Part shown: positions 1 through 12,463 of the stretch, in pieces | Numbering within the stretch: the first letter of the stretch is position 1 | Layout of the letters: the number at the start of each line of letters is the position of its first letter | Assembly (NCBI RefSeq): GCF_023507745.1 | Contig: NZ_JALPZO010000164.1 | Span: forward strand, 62,001 to 126,000 | DNA: 64,000 bases | DNA from: Vreelandella olivaria | Lineage (GTDB): Bacteria > Pseudomonadota > Gammaproteobacteria > Pseudomonadales > Halomonadaceae | Direction: 5' to 3' | Notes under the pieces: generated by a model | Databases searched by the model: none | What the model was told of the DNA's origin: nothing | What the model saw: the letters and a program-made list of their open reading frames with translations, nothing else | Translations under genes and position numbers: made by a program

Positions 1-1981
1 TTGCACGAATGACTTTACCGGAAGAGGAGTCATCCATGCCCTGCACCAGGCCGCGACGACGGTTCAGGTCGCCCATGACGTCACCCATAAACTCTTCGGG
101 GGTCACGACTTCGACCTTCATCACCGGCTCCAGCAGCACGGCCTTGGCCTTCCTGGCACCTTCTTTCACTGCCATAGAAGAAGCAATCTTGAACGCAGTC
201 TCGTTAGAGTCCACGTCATGGTAGGAACCATCAAACAGCGATACTTTGACGTCGATCATCGGGTAACCGGCGATGACACCGTTTTGCAGCTGCTCGAAAG
301 CACCCTTTTCAACCGCAGGTACGTATTCCTTGGGAACCACACCACCCACGATCTCAGAGTTGAACTTGAAGAAGATTTCCTCTTCGCCTTCACCCTTCTC
401 TTCAGCAGTCAGCGGCTCGATACGCAGCCACACGTGACCGTACTGGCCACGACCACCTGACTGACGTACAAACTTACCTTCCTGCTCTACGCTGCCGCGA
501 ATGGTTTCGCGGTAGGCAACCTGAGGCTTACCGATGTTCGCTTCCACCTTGAACTCGCGACGCATACGGTCAACGATGATGTCCAGGTGCAGCTCACCCA
601 TACCAGAAATAATGGTCTGGCCGGTTTCTTCGTCGGTCTTAACCTGGAAGGAGGGATCTTCCTGAGCCAGCTTGCCCAGTGCAACGCCCATTTTTTCCTG
701 GTCAGCTTTGGACTTCGGCTCAACGGCAACCGAGATTACCGGATCCGGGAACTCCATACGCTCGAGAACAATTTTGTTATCGATGTCGCACAGGGTGTCA
801 CCAGTGGTAACGTCCTTAAGACCGATACAGGCGGCGATGTCGCCTGCCAGTACTTCTTTGATCTCTTCACGGGAGTTGGCATGCATCTGAACGATACGGC
901 CAACGCGCTCTTTCTTCTGTTTAACGGAGTTATAAACACCGTCGCCAGATTTCAGAACGCCCGAATAAACACGGATGAACGTCAAGGTACCAACGAAGGG
1001 GTCGGTGGCGATTTTGAACGCCAGCGCCGCAAACGGTGCGCTGTCATCCGCTTCACGCGTAGCAACGGTACCGTCTTTGTCGTCCAGCTCACCTTCGATC
1101 GCCTTAACTTCAGTCGGCGAAGGCATGTACTCGATAACGCCGTCCAGAACCGCCTGAACACCTTTGTTCTTAAACGCAGAGCCACAGGTAACCAGGACGA
1201 TTTCGTTAGCCAGCGTACGAGCACGCAGACCTGCCTTGATCTCTTCGATGGTCAGCTCACCTTCTTCAAGGTACTTGTCCATCAGCTCTTCAGAGCCTTC
1301 GGCAGCCGCCTCAACCATCTGCTCGCGGTACTCTTCAGCGGCTTCCTGCAGCTCAGCCGGAATATCCACAAGCTCAAAGTTCATACCCAGGCTTTCTTCG
1401 TCCCACAAGATAGCCTTCATCTCGATAAGGTCGACAACACCTTTGAAATCTTCTTCCGTACCCCAGTTAATCTGGATCGGCACGGCATTCGCACCCAGGC
1501 GCTCTTTCAGCTGGTCAACGACCATGAAGAAGTCAGCGCCGGTACGGTCCATCTTGTTGACGAAGACCATACGCGGTACTTCGTACTTGTTGGCCTGACG
1601 CCATACGGTCTCGGTCTGCGGCTGAACGCCGGAGGAGCCGCACAGTACAACGACCGCGCCATCGAGCACACGCAGTGAACGCTCAACTTCGATGGTGAAG
1701 TCAACGTGCCCTGGGGTGTCGATGATATTAATACGGTGCTCGTCGAACTGCTTGGCCATGCCCTGCCAGAAACAGGTGGTTGCAGCTGAGGTGATCGTAA
1801 TACCACGCTCCTGCTCCTGTTCCATCCAGTCCATGGTCGCCGCACCATCATGCACCTCACCCACTTTGTGGGAAAGGCCGGTGTAGAACAGTACACGCTC
1901 GGTTGTCGTGGTTTTACCCGCGTCAACGTGCGCAACGATACCAATATTGCGATAACGATTCAGTGGAGTCTTGCGTGCCAC
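1..1981 (-). CDS. fusA: Elongation factor G (partial, C-terminus outside window)
   Basis: Translocase GTPase that moves tRNA and mRNA through the ribosome after peptide bond formation. The frame read from a GTG at 1981 begins [15 protein letters not shown] and shows the G1 motif AHVDAGKT near residue 20, then DTPGH and NKMD. It stays open to position 1, about 660 codons; comparison with E. coli EF-G suggests roughly 40-50 C-terminal residues lie outside. The final visible residues, [11 protein letters not shown], match domain V. It is the last visible gene of the rpsL-rpsG-fusA (str) operon, 167 bp after rpsG. In most gammaproteobacteria tufA follows, which cannot be seen here. The GTG start agrees with the alignment of the N-terminus to the family. 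Confidence 0.97.
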   Translation of the reverse strand, partial: MARKTPLNRYRNIGIVAHVDAGKTTTTERVLFYTGLSHKVGEVHDGAATMDWMEQEQERGITITSAATTCFWQGMAKQFDEHRINIIDTPGHVDFTIEVERSLRVLDGAVVVLCGSSGVQPQTETVWRQANKYEVPRMVFVNKMDRTGADFFMVVDQLKERLGANAVPIQINWGTEEDFKGVVDLIEMKAILWDEESLGMNFELVDIPAELQEAAEEYREQMVEAAAEGSEELMDKYLEEGELTIEEIKAGLRARTLANEIVLVTCGSAFKNKGVQAVLDGVIEYMPSPTEVKAIEGELDDKDGTVATREADDSAPFAALAFKIATDPFVGTLTFIRVYSGVLKSGDGVYNSVKQKKERVGRIVQMHANSREEIKEVLAGDIAACIGLKDVTTGDTLCDIDNKIVLERMEFPDPVISVAVEPKSKADQEKMGVALGKLAQEDPSFQVKTDEETGQTIISGMGELHLDIIVDRMRREFKVEANIGKPQVAYRETIRGSVEQEGKFVRQSGGRGQYGHVWLRIEPLTAEEKGEGEEEIFFKFNSEIVGGVVPKEYVPAVEKGAFEQLQNGVIAGYPMIDVKVSLFDGSYHDVDSNETAFKIASSMAVKEGARKAKAVLLEPVMKVEVVTPEEFMGDVMGDLNRRRGLVQGMDDSSSGKVIRA

Positions 1982-2041
1982 GGTGAAACTCCCGTTAGTT
2001 GGCGATGCTCGTTAATCCAGCGGTGCGATTTCTGCTTAAGC

Positions 2042-2073
2042 CACCGCCGCCATCGGCAACGATAGCGGCGGTG
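2042..2073 (-). other. Hairpin in the rpsG-fusA intergenic region
   Basis: A 9-bp perfect stem (CACCGCCGC at 2042-2050 with GCGGCGGTG at 2065-2073) lies in the 167-bp gap between rpsG and fusA. No T-tract follows on the minus strand, so it is not a typical intrinsic terminator. It could be an mRNA structure for processing or for translational control of fusA. Its function is inference only. Confidence 0.45.
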
Positions 2074-2148
2074 TGTTGCAGCATGGCGAAAAAAATCTTT
2101 AACCCAGCGCAACCGGCAGAAGACAACACAAACTTAGAAACGCCGAGC

Positions 2149-2619
2149 TTAGAAACGATAGTGAGAGAAGGCCTTGTTGGCTTCTGCCATGCGATGCACG
2201 TCTTCACGCTTCTTAACAGCAGAGCCCTTGCCTTCAGCGGCATCCAGCATTTCACCTGCCAGGCGCTGAACCATCGTTTTTTCACCGCGACGACGCGCAG
2301 CGTCTACCAGCCAGCGCATTGCCAGCGCTTGGCGGCGCGACGGACGAACTTCAACCGGCACCTGATAGGTCGCACCACCAACGCGGCGCGACTTTACTTC
2401 GACCATCGGCTGGATGGTTTCCAGCGCCTTGTCGAAGATTTCCAACGGCTCTTCTTTACTACGCTCGGCAACCTTGTCCAACGCACCATAAACGATGCGC
2501 TCAGCTACGGACTTCTTGCCGCTGACCATCAGGTGGTTCATGAACTTCGCCAGACGCTCACTTCCGAACTTGGGATCCGGCAGGATTTCGCGCTTGGCTA
2601 CAACTCTTCTTCTAGGCAT
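2149..2619 (-). CDS. rpsG: 30S ribosomal protein S7
   Basis: Primary 16S rRNA-binding protein that nucleates assembly of the 30S head and contacts E-site tRNA. The 156-residue product starts [17 protein letters not shown] and matches the usual bacterial S7 length (about 156 residues). It carries the conserved segment [16 protein letters not shown] and the C-terminal AFSHYRF. It is the second gene of the str operon, 142 bp after rpsL. In E. coli S7 represses its own operon by binding the rpsL-rpsG spacer; a comparable role for the spacer here is possible but no site was identified. Confidence 0.98.
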   Translation of the reverse strand: MPRRRVVAKREILPDPKFGSERLAKFMNHLMVSGKKSVAERIVYGALDKVAERSKEEPLEIFDKALETIQPMVEVKSRRVGGATYQVPVEVRPSRRQALAMRWLVDAARRRGEKTMVQRLAGEMLDAAEGKGSAVKKREDVHRMAEANKAFSHYRF

Positions 2620-2761
2620 GATAAGCCCTCAATTAAGGATCCTTCAGGTAAACCCGGGACTAACGTTTTAGCAAGCGCTGCCCGACCTTACTCTTATCAG
2701 ACCGTCATATTCGTATTAAAGGTAACAACGACGGTGCACTACGGCACCGTAACAAGCCGTC

Positions 2762-3136
2762 TTAAGACTTCGGACGCTTGGTACCATACTTGGAACGACC
2801 CTGCTTACGGTTCTGTACGCCAGAGGTGTCAAGGGCGCCACGGACGGTGTGATAACGCACACCTGGCAAATCCTTTACACGACCGCCGCGGATCAGAACA
2901 ACAGAGTGCTCCTGGAGGTTGTGACCTTCACCACCGATGTAAGAAGAGACTTCGAAACCGTTGGTCAGGCGCACACGGCAAACCTTACGCAGGGCCGAGT
3001 TCGGCTTCTTCGGGGTGGTGGTGTAAACGCGCGTACAAACGCCGCGCTTTTGCGGGCATGCCTGAAGCGCAGGCACGTCACTTTTAGTGACAGGGCGCTT
3101 GCGCGGCTTGCGCACTAGCTGATTAATCGTTGCCAT
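2762..3136 (-). CDS. rpsL: 30S ribosomal protein S12
   Basis: Decoding-centre protein of the small subunit that monitors codon-anticodon fit. I chose the ATG at 3136 because it gives the canonical start [14 protein letters not shown] and a 124-residue protein. The frame is open further upstream, but those residues do not resemble S12. The streptomycin-determining lysines are present as wild type in [12 protein letters not shown] and in [12 protein letters not shown]. First gene of the str operon, separated from rpoC by about 214 bp that contain a strong hairpin. Confidence 0.98.
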   Translation of the reverse strand: MATINQLVRKPRKRPVTKSDVPALQACPQKRGVCTRVYTTTPKKPNSALRKVCRVRLTNGFEVSSYIGGEGHNLQEHSVVLIRGGRVKDLPGVRYHTVRGALDTSGVQNRKQGRSKYGTKRPKS

Positions 3137-3270
3137 GGTGTTTAGCTGACTCCAATGGTTGCCTTGCTTTTCAACAAGTAGCCTTTTAACAAGTATTGGC
3201 AGCGGCTGCGGACGCACCCGCCCCACTGTTAAAGGCTGCGCATTCTAATGGCTGACCCTAGCTGGCGTCA

Positions 3271-3300
3271 AGTCTTGCCGGCGGTTTTACCGGCAAGACT
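3271..3300 (-). terminator. Perfect hairpin between rpoC and rpsL
   Basis: AGTCTTGCCGG (3271-3281) and CCGGCAAGACT (3290-3300) form a perfect 11-bp stem with an 8-nt loop, directly downstream of rpoC and upstream of rpsL. No U-tract follows in the minus-strand transcript, so it may be a weak terminator, an RNase-processing site, or a 3'-end stabiliser that separates the rpoBC mRNA from the str operon. Confidence 0.55.
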
Positions 3301-3350
3301 GCGTCATAAGGGCCAGGGACTCGTTATTGCCCGTTGTAGCGGCCTTTGGT

Positions 3351-6300
3351 TTACAGATCGTCGTCTGAATCAAGGGCGGTTAACTGAGCACCAAGCTCCT
3401 GCTCTACCTCGGTAGCCGAGGGATTGAACAGACGCTCTACGTCTTCGCGTTTGCGACGACGCTCTGCGTGGTGAGTCAGACCGGTACCTGCCGGAATCAG
3501 ACGCCCAACCACCACGTTCTCTTTCAGGCCACGCAGGTAATCGCGCTTGCCGGTTACCGCCGCTTCGGTCAGTACGCGGGTCGTTTCCTGGAACGACGCC
3601 GCTGAAATGAACGACTCGGTGGCCAGACTGGCCTTGGTGATACCCAGCAGCAAGCGTTGATACTTGGCTGGGAATTTGCCTTCTTTCTCAAGCCGTGCGT
3701 TTTGCTCAAGCACACGCACAAGCTCAGCTTGGTCACCGGTGATAAAGTCAGAGTCACCGGAGTCGGTGATCTCTACCTTGCGCAACATCTGACGCACGAT
3801 AACTTCGATGTGCTTATCGTTGATGCCGACACCCTGCAGACGATAAACGTCCTGCACTTCAGCAGTGATGTACTTGGCCAACTCCGCCACACCCAATAGG
3901 CGCAGGATATCGTGGGGGTTACTGGGACCGTCAGAGATCACTTCGCCCTTCTCGACAGTTTCACCCTCAAACACAGCGATCTGACGCCATTTGGGGATCA
4001 ATGCTTCAAACGGGTCGCCGGATTCCGGAGTAATCGTCAGACGACGTTTGCCCTTGGTCTCTTTACCAAAGCTCACCACGCCACTGATTTCGGCCAGAAT
4101 GGCGGACTCTTTCGGCTTACGCGCCTCGAAGAGGTCGGCGACGCGGGGCAGACCACCGGTAATATCCTTGTTACCCGAGGCTTCTACCGGGATACGGGCA
4201 ACCACTTCACCCACGCCGATCGTAACGCCATCGTCCACCGAAATAATGGAGTTACCGGGTAACAGGTACTGCACCGGGGTGTTCGAGCCGGATACGGAGA
4301 CATATTCGCCTGCTGCATCCTTCAACATCACCATGGGGCGTTTGTCGCGTCCCGCCATCGGGCGAGCGGCCGATTCGATAACTTCAATCGACGACAGGCC
4401 AGTCATCTCATCGACGCTGCGGTGCATGGTGACACCTTCGTCGAGATCGATGAACTGCGCCTGACCTTCCACTTCGGCAATGATGGGGTGAGTATGCGGG
4501 TCCCATTTGGCAACCACCGCACCGGCATCTACCACATCGCCATCGCGTACAGAAAGCTCTGCACCGTAAGGCAGCTTGTAGTACTCACGCTCACGACCAT
4601 GGTCGTCGGCAACGGCCAGGGCACTGGAGCGGGAGACCACGACCAGCTTGCCGTCGGCACGCTCAACGTGCTTGATATTGTGCAGGCGCACTTTACCACC
4701 GTGCTTGACCTGAACACTGTCTACCGCAGAAGAGCGCGATGCCGCACCGCCGATGTGGAACGTACGCATGGTCAGCTGGGTACCCGGCTCACCGATAGAC
4801 TGTGCGGCGATAACACCGACAGACTCACCGATGTTGACCTGATGGCCACGAGCAAGGTCACGACCGTAACAGGAGGAACATACACCGTGAGCAGTATCAC
4901 AGGTGATGGTTGAACGAACGATAATTTCGTCCACCCCCATGGTATCCAGCTCTGCACACCACTTCTCATCCAGCAGCGTGCCACGCGGGATCAATACCTC
5001 ATCGGTACCGGGGTCAACTACGTCGATTGCCACTACGCGACCCAGTACACGCTGGGACAGCGGTACGATAATGTCGCCACCCTCAATAATCGGGTGCAGG
5101 GTTAGACCGTTTTCAGTGCCGCAGTCAGTCTCGGTGATCACCAGATCCTGGGCCACATCAACCAGACGACGGGTCAGGTAACCGGAGTTAGCGGTTTTCA
5201 GCGCCGTATCCGCCAGACCTTTACGCGCACCGTGGGTCGAGATGAAGTACTGAAGTACGTTCAGACCTTCACGGAAGTTTGCCACGATCGGCGTTTCGAT
5301 GATCGAGCCGTCCGGCTTGGCCATCAGGCCACGCATACCCGCCAACTGACGAATCTGGGCAGCAGAACCACGGGCACCGGAGTCAGCCATGATGAAGACG
5401 CTGTTGAAGGAGTCTTGCTCAACTTCATTGCCTTCACGGTCAATAACGGTCTCTTTCGAGATGCCGACCATCATGGCTTTGGCAACTTTATCGTTGGCCT
5501 TCGACCAGATATCGATAACCTTGTTGTACTTCTCACCCGCGGTTACCAGGCCGGAAGAGAACTGGTCTTCGATCTCTTTAACTTCCGCTTCCGCGGCATC
5601 GACGATCTCGGTTTTGGCTTCCGGGATAACGAAGTCGTTAACACCGATTGAGGCACCAGACCAGGTCGCCAGACGGAAACCGGTATACATCAGTTGGTCA
5701 GCGAAGATAACCGTGGGCTTCAGACCCGCACGGCGGTATACCTCGTTGATCAGGCTGGAGATCGCTTTCTTCTTCATCGGCTGATCAATCAGCGCGAAGG
5801 GAACGCCTTCCGGCAGAATACGGAACAGCAGCGCACGACCAACAGTGGTGTCATACAGGCGACGGTGCTCAGAGCGCTCACCGGTCTCTTCGTCGATATC
5901 CACTTCGTCCAGGCGCACTTTAACGCGGGCGTGAAGCGATACGGATTGGGTACCGAAAGCACGCTCTACCTCGTTGAGGTCAGAGAACACCATGCCTTCG
6001 CCTTTGGCGTTGATCTTTTCACGGGTCATGTAATACAGACCCAGAACAACGTCCTGTGACGGCACGATAATCGGCTCGCCATTAGCTGGTGACAGCACGT
6101 TGTTGGTGGCCATCATCAGCGCACGGGCTTCGAGCTGGGCTTCCAGGGTTAGCGGTACGTGTACCGCCATCTGGTCACCGTCAAAGTCAGCGTTGTAGGC
6201 CGCACATACCAGCGGGTGCAGCTGAATCGCCTTACCTTCAATCAGCAACGGCTCAAACGCCTGGATACCCAAACGGTGCAGCGTCGGTGCACGGTTAAGC

Positions 6301-7565
6301 AGTACCGGGTGCTCGCGGATAACATCGGCGAGGATGTCCCACACTTCTGGCAGCTCACGCTCAACCATTTTCTTCGCGGCTTTAATCGTGGACGCGTGGC
6401 CCAGCGACTGCAGCTTGGAATAGATAAACGGCTTGAACAGCTCAAGTGCCATTTTCTTAGGCAGACCACACTGGTGCAGGCGCAGGGTTGGGCCTACGGT
6501 GATCACCGAACGGCCAGAGTAGTCAACACGCTTACCGAGTAGGTTCTGACGGAAACGACCCTGTTTACCCTTAATCATATCGGCCAGGGATTTCAGCGGG
6601 CGCTTGTTAGAGCCGGTAATGGCACGGCCACGGCGACCGTTATCCAGCAGCGCGTCGACCGCTTCCTGGAGCATGCGCTTCTCGTTGCGCACGATGATAT
6701 CTGGCGCATTAAGGTCCAGCAGACGCTTCAGGCGGTTATTACGGTTGATCACACGACGGTAAAGGTCGTTAAGATCGGAGGTCGCGAAACGACCGCCATC
6801 CAGCGGTACCAGCGGACGCAGGTCCGGCGGCAGCACCGGCAGTACTTCCATAACCATCCACGCCGGCGCGTTGCCAGAGTGGTAGAAGGCTTCCAGCAGT
6901 TTCAAACGCTTGGAGAGCTTCTTGATCTTGGTTTCAGAGTTAGTCTGCGGAATCTCTTCGCGCAGGTGGTTAATCTCTTCTTCCAGATCGATATCTTTCA
7001 GCAGTTCCTGCACCGCTTCGGCACCCATACGGGCATCAAAGTCGTCGCCGAACTCTTCCAGCGCTTCGAAGTACTGCTCATCGTTGAGCAGCTGACCACG
7101 CTCCAGCGTGGTCATACCTGGATCGATAACGACAAAGCTTTCGAAGTACAGCACGCGTTCGATATCACGCAGGGTCATATCGAGGAACATGCCGATACGT
7201 GACGGCAGTGATTTCAGGAACCAGATGTGAGCCACCGGCGAGGCCAGCTCGATGTGGCCCATACGCTCGCGACGTACAGCAGCTTTGGTAACTTCAACAC
7301 CACACTTCTCACAAATAATACCGCGGTGCTTCATGCGCTTATATTTGCCGCACAAACACTCATAGTCTTTGACTGGGCCAAAGATCTTGGCGCAGAACAG
7401 ACCATCCCGTTCCGGTTTAAAGGTACGGTAGTTGATGGTCTCGGGCTTCTTCACCTCGCCGAAAGACCAGGAGCGAATCATGTCCGGCGACGCCAGGGTA
7501 ATCTTGATCGCGTCAAACTCATCGGACTGAGATTGCGATTTGAGTACTTTCACCAAATCTTTCAT
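3351..7565 (-). CDS. rpoC: DNA-directed RNA polymerase subunit beta'
   Basis: Largest catalytic subunit of RNA polymerase, carrying the active-site Mg2+ ligands. The 1404-residue product shows the N-terminal zinc ribbon (CLCGKYK...CEKCG near residues 70-88), the catalytic [15 protein letters not shown] segment near residue 460, the second zinc-binding Cys cluster [11 protein letters not shown], and conserved trigger-loop/bridge-helix sequence [13 protein letters not shown]. The length matches E. coli beta' (1407). It starts only 10 bp after the rpoB stop, consistent with cotranscription. Confidence 0.99.
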   Translation of the reverse strand: MKDLVKVLKSQSQSDEFDAIKITLASPDMIRSWSFGEVKKPETINYRTFKPERDGLFCAKIFGPVKDYECLCGKYKRMKHRGIICEKCGVEVTKAAVRRERMGHIELASPVAHIWFLKSLPSRIGMFLDMTLRDIERVLYFESFVVIDPGMTTLERGQLLNDEQYFEALEEFGDDFDARMGAEAVQELLKDIDLEEEINHLREEIPQTNSETKIKKLSKRLKLLEAFYHSGNAPAWMVMEVLPVLPPDLRPLVPLDGGRFATSDLNDLYRRVINRNNRLKRLLDLNAPDIIVRNEKRMLQEAVDALLDNGRRGRAITGSNKRPLKSLADMIKGKQGRFRQNLLGKRVDYSGRSVITVGPTLRLHQCGLPKKMALELFKPFIYSKLQSLGHASTIKAAKKMVERELPEVWDILADVIREHPVLLNRAPTLHRLGIQAFEPLLIEGKAIQLHPLVCAAYNADFDGDQMAVHVPLTLEAQLEARALMMATNNVLSPANGEPIIVPSQDVVLGLYYMTREKINAKGEGMVFSDLNEVERAFGTQSVSLHARVKVRLDEVDIDEETGERSEHRRLYDTTVGRALLFRILPEGVPFALIDQPMKKKAISSLINEVYRRAGLKPTVIFADQLMYTGFRLATWSGASIGVNDFVIPEAKTEIVDAAEAEVKEIEDQFSSGLVTAGEKYNKVIDIWSKANDKVAKAMMVGISKETVIDREGNEVEQDSFNSVFIMADSGARGSAAQIRQLAGMRGLMAKPDGSIIETPIVANFREGLNVLQYFISTHGARKGLADTALKTANSGYLTRRLVDVAQDLVITETDCGTENGLTLHPIIEGGDIIVPLSQRVLGRVVAIDVVDPGTDEVLIPRGTLLDEKWCAELDTMGVDEIIVRSTITCDTAHGVCSSCYGRDLARGHQVNIGESVGVIAAQSIGEPGTQLTMRTFHIGGAASRSSAVDSVQVKHGGKVRLHNIKHVERADGKLVVVSRSSALAVADDHGREREYYKLPYGAELSVRDGDVVDAGAVVAKWDPHTHPIIAEVEGQAQFIDLDEGVTMHRSVDEMTGLSSIEVIESAARPMAGRDKRPMVMLKDAAGEYVSVSGSNTPVQYLLPGNSIISVDDGVTIGVGEVVARIPVEASGNKDITGGLPRVADLFEARKPKESAILAEISGVVSFGKETKGKRRLTITPESGDPFEALIPKWRQIAVFEGETVEKGEVISDGPSNPHDILRLLGVAELAKYITAEVQDVYRLQGVGINDKHIEVIVRQMLRKVEITDSGDSDFITGDQAELVRVLEQNARLEKEGKFPAKYQRLLLGITKASLATESFISAASFQETTRVLTEAAVTGKRDYLRGLKENVVVGRLIPAGTGLTHHAERRRKREDVERLFNPSATEVEQELGAQLTALDSDDDL

Positions 7566-7575
7566 TGGACGGCTC

Positions 7576-10500
7576 CTAGCTCTCTAACTCGATATCGATG
7601 CCCAGCGAGCGGATTTCCTTCACCAGTACATTGAAGGATTCCGGCATGCCTGCCTGCATGGTGTGGTCGCCATCCACGATGTTCTTGTACATCTTGGTGC
7701 GACCTTCGACGTCGTCCGATTTGACGGTGAGCATCTCCTGTAGCGTGTAGGCGGCGCCATAGGCTTCCAGCGCCCACACTTCCATCTCACCAAAGCGCTG
7801 ACCACCAAACTGCGCCTTACCACCCAGCGGCTGCTGGGTAACCAGCGAGTAAGAGCCGGTAGAACGCGCGTGCATCTTATCGTCGACCAGGTGGTTCAGC
7901 TTGAGCATGTACATGTAGCCAACGGTGACCGGACGGTCAAACGCATCACCGGTACGTCCGTCGTACAGTGCCATCTGGCCCGATTCAGGAATATCCGCCA
8001 GTTTCAGCAGGTGCTTGATCTCATGCTCTTTGGCACCATCGAACACCGGCGTTGCCATCGGCACACCGCCCTTGAGGTTTTTCGCCAGCGCGATCACTTC
8101 TTCATCACTCAGCGAATCAAGGTCCTCAACGCGGGTACCCGGCGTGTTGTATACCTGACCCAGGAAGTCGCGAATCTCAGCGACCTGCTGACCACGTGCA
8201 TCACGCAGCATGGCGTCAATCTTGACCCCCAGGCCGCGGGCTGCCATGCCCAGGTGGGTTTCCAGAATCTGACCGACGTTCATCCGCGACGGTACGCCCA
8301 GCGGGTTCAGCACCACATCCACCGGCTCGCCCTTCTCGTCGAACGGCATGTCTTCGATGGGCATGATCGCCGAGATAACACCTTTGTTACCGTGACGGCC
8401 AGCCATCTTGTCACCCGGCTGAATGCGACGCTTCACCGCCATGTAGACTTTGACGATTTTCAGTACGCCCGGCGCGAGGTCGTCGCCCTGGGTCAGCTTG
8501 CGCTTCTTATCTTCAAAGCGCTCGTCCATCTCTTTACGACGGTTTTCGAGCTGTTCATCCGCCTGGGCCAACAACTCATTATAGGATTCATCCTGCATGC
8601 GCAGTTTGAACCACTGCTGACGTGGCAACTCATCAAGGTATGCCGCATCCAGCACATCGCCTTTCTTAAGGTTCGGGCCACCATTAACCGCCTGACCTTC
8701 CAGGGTGCGCTTCAGACGCTCGAACGTGGCATCTTCGGCAATACGGTAAGTTTCCTGAAGATCCTTGCGCACTTCATCCAGCTGCATTTGCTCAATGGCC
8801 AATGCACGGGAATCTTTTTCAACGCCATCCCGGGTAAATACCTGGACGTCAATGACGGTACCTTTCATACCGGTCGGAGCACGTAGCGAGGTGTCTTTAA
8901 CGTCAGACGCCTTCTCACCAAAAATGGCACGTAGCAGCTTCTCTTCCGGTGTCAGCTGGGTTTCACCTTTCGGTGTCACCTTACCGACCAGAATGTCGCC
9001 AGGGCCAACTTCTGCGCCAATGTAAACAACACCTGCCTCGTCCAGCTTGCCCAACGCTGACTCACCCACATTGGGAATGTCAGAGGTGATCTCTTCGGGC
9101 CCTAACTTGGTGTCGCGGGACACACAGGTCAGTTCCTGAATATGGATGGTGGTGAAACGGTCTTCTTGCACTACCCGCTCAGACAGCAGGATGGAGTCCT
9201 CGAAGTTGTAGCCGTTCCAGGGCATGAACGCGATACGCATGTTCTGACCAAGGGCCAGATCACCCATATCCACAGACGGGCCATCAGCGAGAATGTCGCC
9301 ACGGGCCACGCTATCGCCAGGACGCACAATGGGGCGCTGGTTCATACAGGTGTTCTGGTTCGAACGGGTGTATTTGGTCAGATTGTAGATATCAACGCCA
9401 GCTTCACCGCCGATGATCTCATCTTCGTTCACCCGCACCACCACGCGACGCGCATCGACTGAGTCGATCACGCCGCCACGACGCGCCACGGCACAGACGC
9501 CGGAGTCACGGGCGACGAAACGCTCCATACCGGTACCTACCAGCGGCTTATCAGCGCGCAGGGTCGGCACGGCCTGACGCTGCATGTTCGCCCCCATCAA
9601 GGCGCGGTTAGCGTCATCGTGCTCCAGGAACGGAATCAGTGCCGCCGCCACAGACACCACCTGACGGGGCGAAACATCCATTAGCGTCACTTGTTCAGGG
9701 CGCATAAAGGTGGTTTCACCGCGGTGGCGCACCTGCACCAGATCGTCAATCAGCTTGCCAGACTCATCCACCGCCGCCGAAGCCTGGGCAATAATAAAGT
9801 CACCTTCTTCAATGGCAGAAAGGTGAACCACATCATCGGTTACCTGGCTGTCCACCACTTTACGGTACGGTGTTTCAAGGAAGCCGTAGCTGTTGGTGTG
9901 GCTATAGGTCGCCAGCGAGTTAATCAAACCGATGTTGGGGCCTTCCGGCGTTTCGATCGGACACAAGCGGCCGTAGTGCGTAGCGTGAACATCACGCACT
10001 TCGAAGCCTGCACGCTCACGAGTCAAACCACCGGGGCCGAGTGCGGACACACGACGCTTGTGGGTAACCTCGGAAAGCGGGTTATTCTGGTCCATAAACT
10101 GAGACAGCTGGCTTGAACCGAAGAACTCTTTCACCGCCGCCGCCACCGGCTTGGCGTTGATCAGGTCTTGTGGCATCAGGCCTTCGCTTTCCGCCATGGA
10201 AAGACGCTCTTTCACGGCACGCTCTACACGTACCAGACCGACGCGGAACTGGTTCTCGGCCATTTCGCCAACGCAGCGAATGCGTCGGTTACCCAGGTGG
10301 TCGATGTCATCAACGTCGCCGAAACCGTTACGGATATTGATCAGCTCGCGCAGCACATCGAGGATGTCTTTGCGATCCAGCACACCGGAGCCGGTGTCGG
10401 ATTCACGACGCAGACGACGGTTGAACTTCATCCGGCCAACGCCCGAGAGGTCGTAGCGGTCTTCGGTGAAGAACAGGTTATGGAACAGCGTCTCAGCAGC

Positions 10501-11652
10501 TTCTTTGGTGGGCGGCTCGCCAGGACGCATCATGCGGTAGATTTCCACCAACGCTTCAAGCTGGGAACCGGTGGTATCCAGTTTCAGGGTATCGGAAATG
10601 AACGAACCGCAATCAAGATCGTTGGTGTAGAGCGTTTCAATACGCTGGATGCCACCCTGAGCCATGCGCTCCAGCAGTTCCGGAGTGACTTCCGTATTAC
10701 ATGGGCAGATCAGTTCGCCTGTCTTGGTATCGACCTGATCGTTGGCCAGGGTTTTGCCGAACAGGTACTCCATCGGCACTTCCAGACGCTCAAGGCCCGC
10801 TTTTTCAAGCTGACGAATGTGCTTCTGGGTAATACGACGACCTTCTTCAACAATAATCTCGCCTTCGCCATCCTTGATATCAAAGGTGGCGGTTTCACCG
10901 CGCAGGCGTGAGGGCACCAGCTCTACAGAGAAACCAGATGGCTCAATGTGGAACACACTGGTTTCGAAGAACTCATCGAGGATCTCTTCAGTGCTCATGC
11001 CCAGCGCACGCATCAGTACCGATGCCGGTAGTTTGCGGCGGCGGTCAATACGGACGAAGACGTTATCTTTCGGGTCGAACTCGAAGTCCAGCCAGGAACC
11101 ACGGTAAGGAATCACGCGAGCCGAGTAGAGCAGCTTACCGGAAGAGTGGCTCTTGCCTTTATCGTGATCAAAGAACACACCGGGCGAGCGGTGGAGCTGG
11201 GAAACGATAACCCGCTCAGTACCGTTGATAACAAAGGTACCGTTCTCGGTCATCAGGGGGATTTCCCCCATGTAGACTTCCTGCTCTTTAATATCCTTGA
11301 TTGCCTTGTTCGAGGAGTCGCGATCATAGATGATCAAGCGAACCTTGACACGCAGCGGGGCGGAATAGGTCACCCCACGCAGCTGACACTCCTTCACATC
11401 GAACGCCGGCGTGCCGAAGCGGTAGCTGACATACTCCAGCGCCGCATTGCCAGAGAAGCTCTCAATCGGGAACACGGACTTAAACGCCGCGTGCAGGCCG
11501 ACTTCGTGACGCTCATCAGGCGAACGATCCTGCTGGAGAAAGTCGTAGTAGGAATCAAGCTGGATGGCCAGCAAGTAAGGCACATCCATCACTTGGGGCA
11601 GTTTGCCGAAATCCTTGCGGATGCGTTTTTTCTCAGTATATGAGTAAGCCAT
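7576..11652 (-). CDS. rpoB: DNA-directed RNA polymerase subunit beta
   Basis: Second large catalytic subunit of RNA polymerase and target of rifampicin. The 1358-residue protein (E. coli 1342) starts [19 protein letters not shown]. The rifampicin pocket reads [18 protein letters not shown], followed by [14 protein letters not shown], and looks wild type. The C-terminal clamp region [20 protein letters not shown] is intact. It follows rplL after a 327-bp spacer that contains an attenuator hairpin, the classical rplL-rpoB arrangement that lowers polymerase expression relative to L7/L12. Confidence 0.99.
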   Translation of the reverse strand: MAYSYTEKKRIRKDFGKLPQVMDVPYLLAIQLDSYYDFLQQDRSPDERHEVGLHAAFKSVFPIESFSGNAALEYVSYRFGTPAFDVKECQLRGVTYSAPLRVKVRLIIYDRDSSNKAIKDIKEQEVYMGEIPLMTENGTFVINGTERVIVSQLHRSPGVFFDHDKGKSHSSGKLLYSARVIPYRGSWLDFEFDPKDNVFVRIDRRRKLPASVLMRALGMSTEEILDEFFETSVFHIEPSGFSVELVPSRLRGETATFDIKDGEGEIIVEEGRRITQKHIRQLEKAGLERLEVPMEYLFGKTLANDQVDTKTGELICPCNTEVTPELLERMAQGGIQRIETLYTNDLDCGSFISDTLKLDTTGSQLEALVEIYRMMRPGEPPTKEAAETLFHNLFFTEDRYDLSGVGRMKFNRRLRRESDTGSGVLDRKDILDVLRELINIRNGFGDVDDIDHLGNRRIRCVGEMAENQFRVGLVRVERAVKERLSMAESEGLMPQDLINAKPVAAAVKEFFGSSQLSQFMDQNNPLSEVTHKRRVSALGPGGLTRERAGFEVRDVHATHYGRLCPIETPEGPNIGLINSLATYSHTNSYGFLETPYRKVVDSQVTDDVVHLSAIEEGDFIIAQASAAVDESGKLIDDLVQVRHRGETTFMRPEQVTLMDVSPRQVVSVAAALIPFLEHDDANRALMGANMQRQAVPTLRADKPLVGTGMERFVARDSGVCAVARRGGVIDSVDARRVVVRVNEDEIIGGEAGVDIYNLTKYTRSNQNTCMNQRPIVRPGDSVARGDILADGPSVDMGDLALGQNMRIAFMPWNGYNFEDSILLSERVVQEDRFTTIHIQELTCVSRDTKLGPEEITSDIPNVGESALGKLDEAGVVYIGAEVGPGDILVGKVTPKGETQLTPEEKLLRAIFGEKASDVKDTSLRAPTGMKGTVIDVQVFTRDGVEKDSRALAIEQMQLDEVRKDLQETYRIAEDATFERLKRTLEGQAVNGGPNLKKGDVLDAAYLDELPRQQWFKLRMQDESYNELLAQADEQLENRRKEMDERFEDKKRKLTQGDDLAPGVLKIVKVYMAVKRRIQPGDKMAGRHGNKGVISAIMPIEDMPFDEKGEPVDVVLNPLGVPSRMNVGQILETHLGMAARGLGVKIDAMLRDARGQQVAEIRDFLGQVYNTPGTRVEDLDSLSDEEVIALAKNLKGGVPMATPVFDGAKEHEIKHLLKLADIPESGQMALYDGRTGDAFDRPVTVGYMYMLKLNHLVDDKMHARSTGSYSLVTQQPLGGKAQFGGQRFGEMEVWALEAYGAAYTLQEMLTVKSDDVEGRTKMYKNIVDGDHTMQAGMPESFNVLVKEIRSLGIDIELES

Positions 11653-11979
11653 CTGTATTCCCCAGCTTGTTCACCATGGGTGACCGATGCGTGGTCATCT
11701 GCCCCGCGGGCGTTTCAGACGCAGACAGCAAGCTCCTAAATCGGTAGCTCGCCGTCAAAAATCTTGATAGATAACAGTGTTACAGCAGTGCTGCTAACGC
11801 TTCACAACCAACCACTTACGCTTCACAACAACGGTCTTACTGTGTTTGCTGCATCACCTGCAGCTTTTCTGTCATAACGCTGCCGAACAGCATATTACAA
11901 CAGAAAAAGGCCGGCAGCGGGATATGCCCGCCGCCAGCCGTGGAAGCTTACGCAGCGCGTAAAGCCATCAGCACAAGAA
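11653..11979 (-). other. rplL-rpoB intergenic spacer (rpoB leader)
   Basis: A 327-bp non-coding spacer. Besides the hairpin at 11904-11939 it shows a short repeated string (ACGCTTCACAAC near 11799 and again near 11820). No convincing open frame on either strand. In E. coli the corresponding spacer holds an attenuator and an RNase III processing site; only the attenuator-like hairpin can be seen here. Confidence 0.6.
11904..11939 (-). terminator. rplL-rpoB attenuator
   Basis: On the minus strand a 13-bp stem, with two G-U pairs, is closed by a 5-nt loop (stem halves 11927-11939 and 11909-11921) and followed by TTTTT. It lies about 40 bp after the rplL stop and before rpoB, at the position of the partial terminator known in E. 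coli. It probably lets only part of the polymerases read on into rpoBC. Confidence 0.85.
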
Positions 11980-12351
11980 TTACTTGAGCTCGACGGTTGC
12001 GCCCGCTTCTTCCAGCTTCTTCTTAGCTGCTTCAGCGTCGTCCTTGGACAGGCCTTCTTTGATGGTCGCCGGAGCGCCGTCAACAGCACCCTTGGCTTCT
12101 TTCAGGCCAAGACCGGTGATTTCGCGAACAGCTTTGATGACGTTAACTTTCTTGTCACCAGCAGAAGCCAGTACCAGATCAAATTCGGTTTGCTCTTCAG
12201 CAGCAGCATCGCCACCAGCAGCCGGGCCAGCCATAACGGCTGCAGCTGCAGATACGCCGAATTTCTCTTCCATTGCTTCGATCAGCTCGACAACTTCCAT
12301 TACGGACATGTCGGCTACCGCATTGATGATATCGTCTTTGGTCAGTGCCAT
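11980..12351 (-). CDS. rplL: 50S ribosomal protein L7/L12
   Basis: Stalk protein that recruits translational GTPases to the ribosome. The ATG at 12351 gives a 123-residue protein starting [19 protein letters not shown], the usual length and start; the open frame upstream is not family-like. It has an N-terminal dimerisation domain, an Ala-rich hinge (about residues 35-52), and a C-terminal factor-binding domain with EKTEFD-like and [15 protein letters not shown] segments. It is cotranscribed with rplJ, 112 bp upstream. Confidence 0.98.
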   Translation of the reverse strand: MALTKDDIINAVADMSVMEVVELIEAMEEKFGVSAAAAVMAGPAAGGDAAAEEQTEFDLVLASAGDKKVNVIKAVREITGLGLKEAKGAVDGAPATIKEGLSKDDAEAAKKKLEEAGATVELK

Positions 12352-12463
12352 TGTTTCATTCCTAACTTTGCGGGAGTCTCGGTCTACCGAGAACTCAGGA
12401 TTCATTGCCCGGTTCAGGCAGCGCGCTGATCAAACAGTTCACGCCACCTGCAAGAAACGCTGC

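Noticed and set aside
587..1678. 363-codon plus-strand open frame inside fusA
   Set aside because: It lies antisense to a clear EF-G coding region, has no family resemblance and is explained by the codon bias of the minus-strand gene.
1999..3087. 362-codon plus-strand open frame across rpsG and rpsL
   Set aside because: It runs antisense through two ribosomal protein genes and their spacer; the translation shows no domain.
7870..8886. 338-codon plus-strand open frame inside rpoB
   Set aside because: Antisense shadow of rpoB with no recognisable protein features.
10168..10911. 247-codon plus-strand open frame inside rpoB
   Set aside because: Antisense shadow of rpoB, rich in unlikely residue patterns and without a ribosome binding site.
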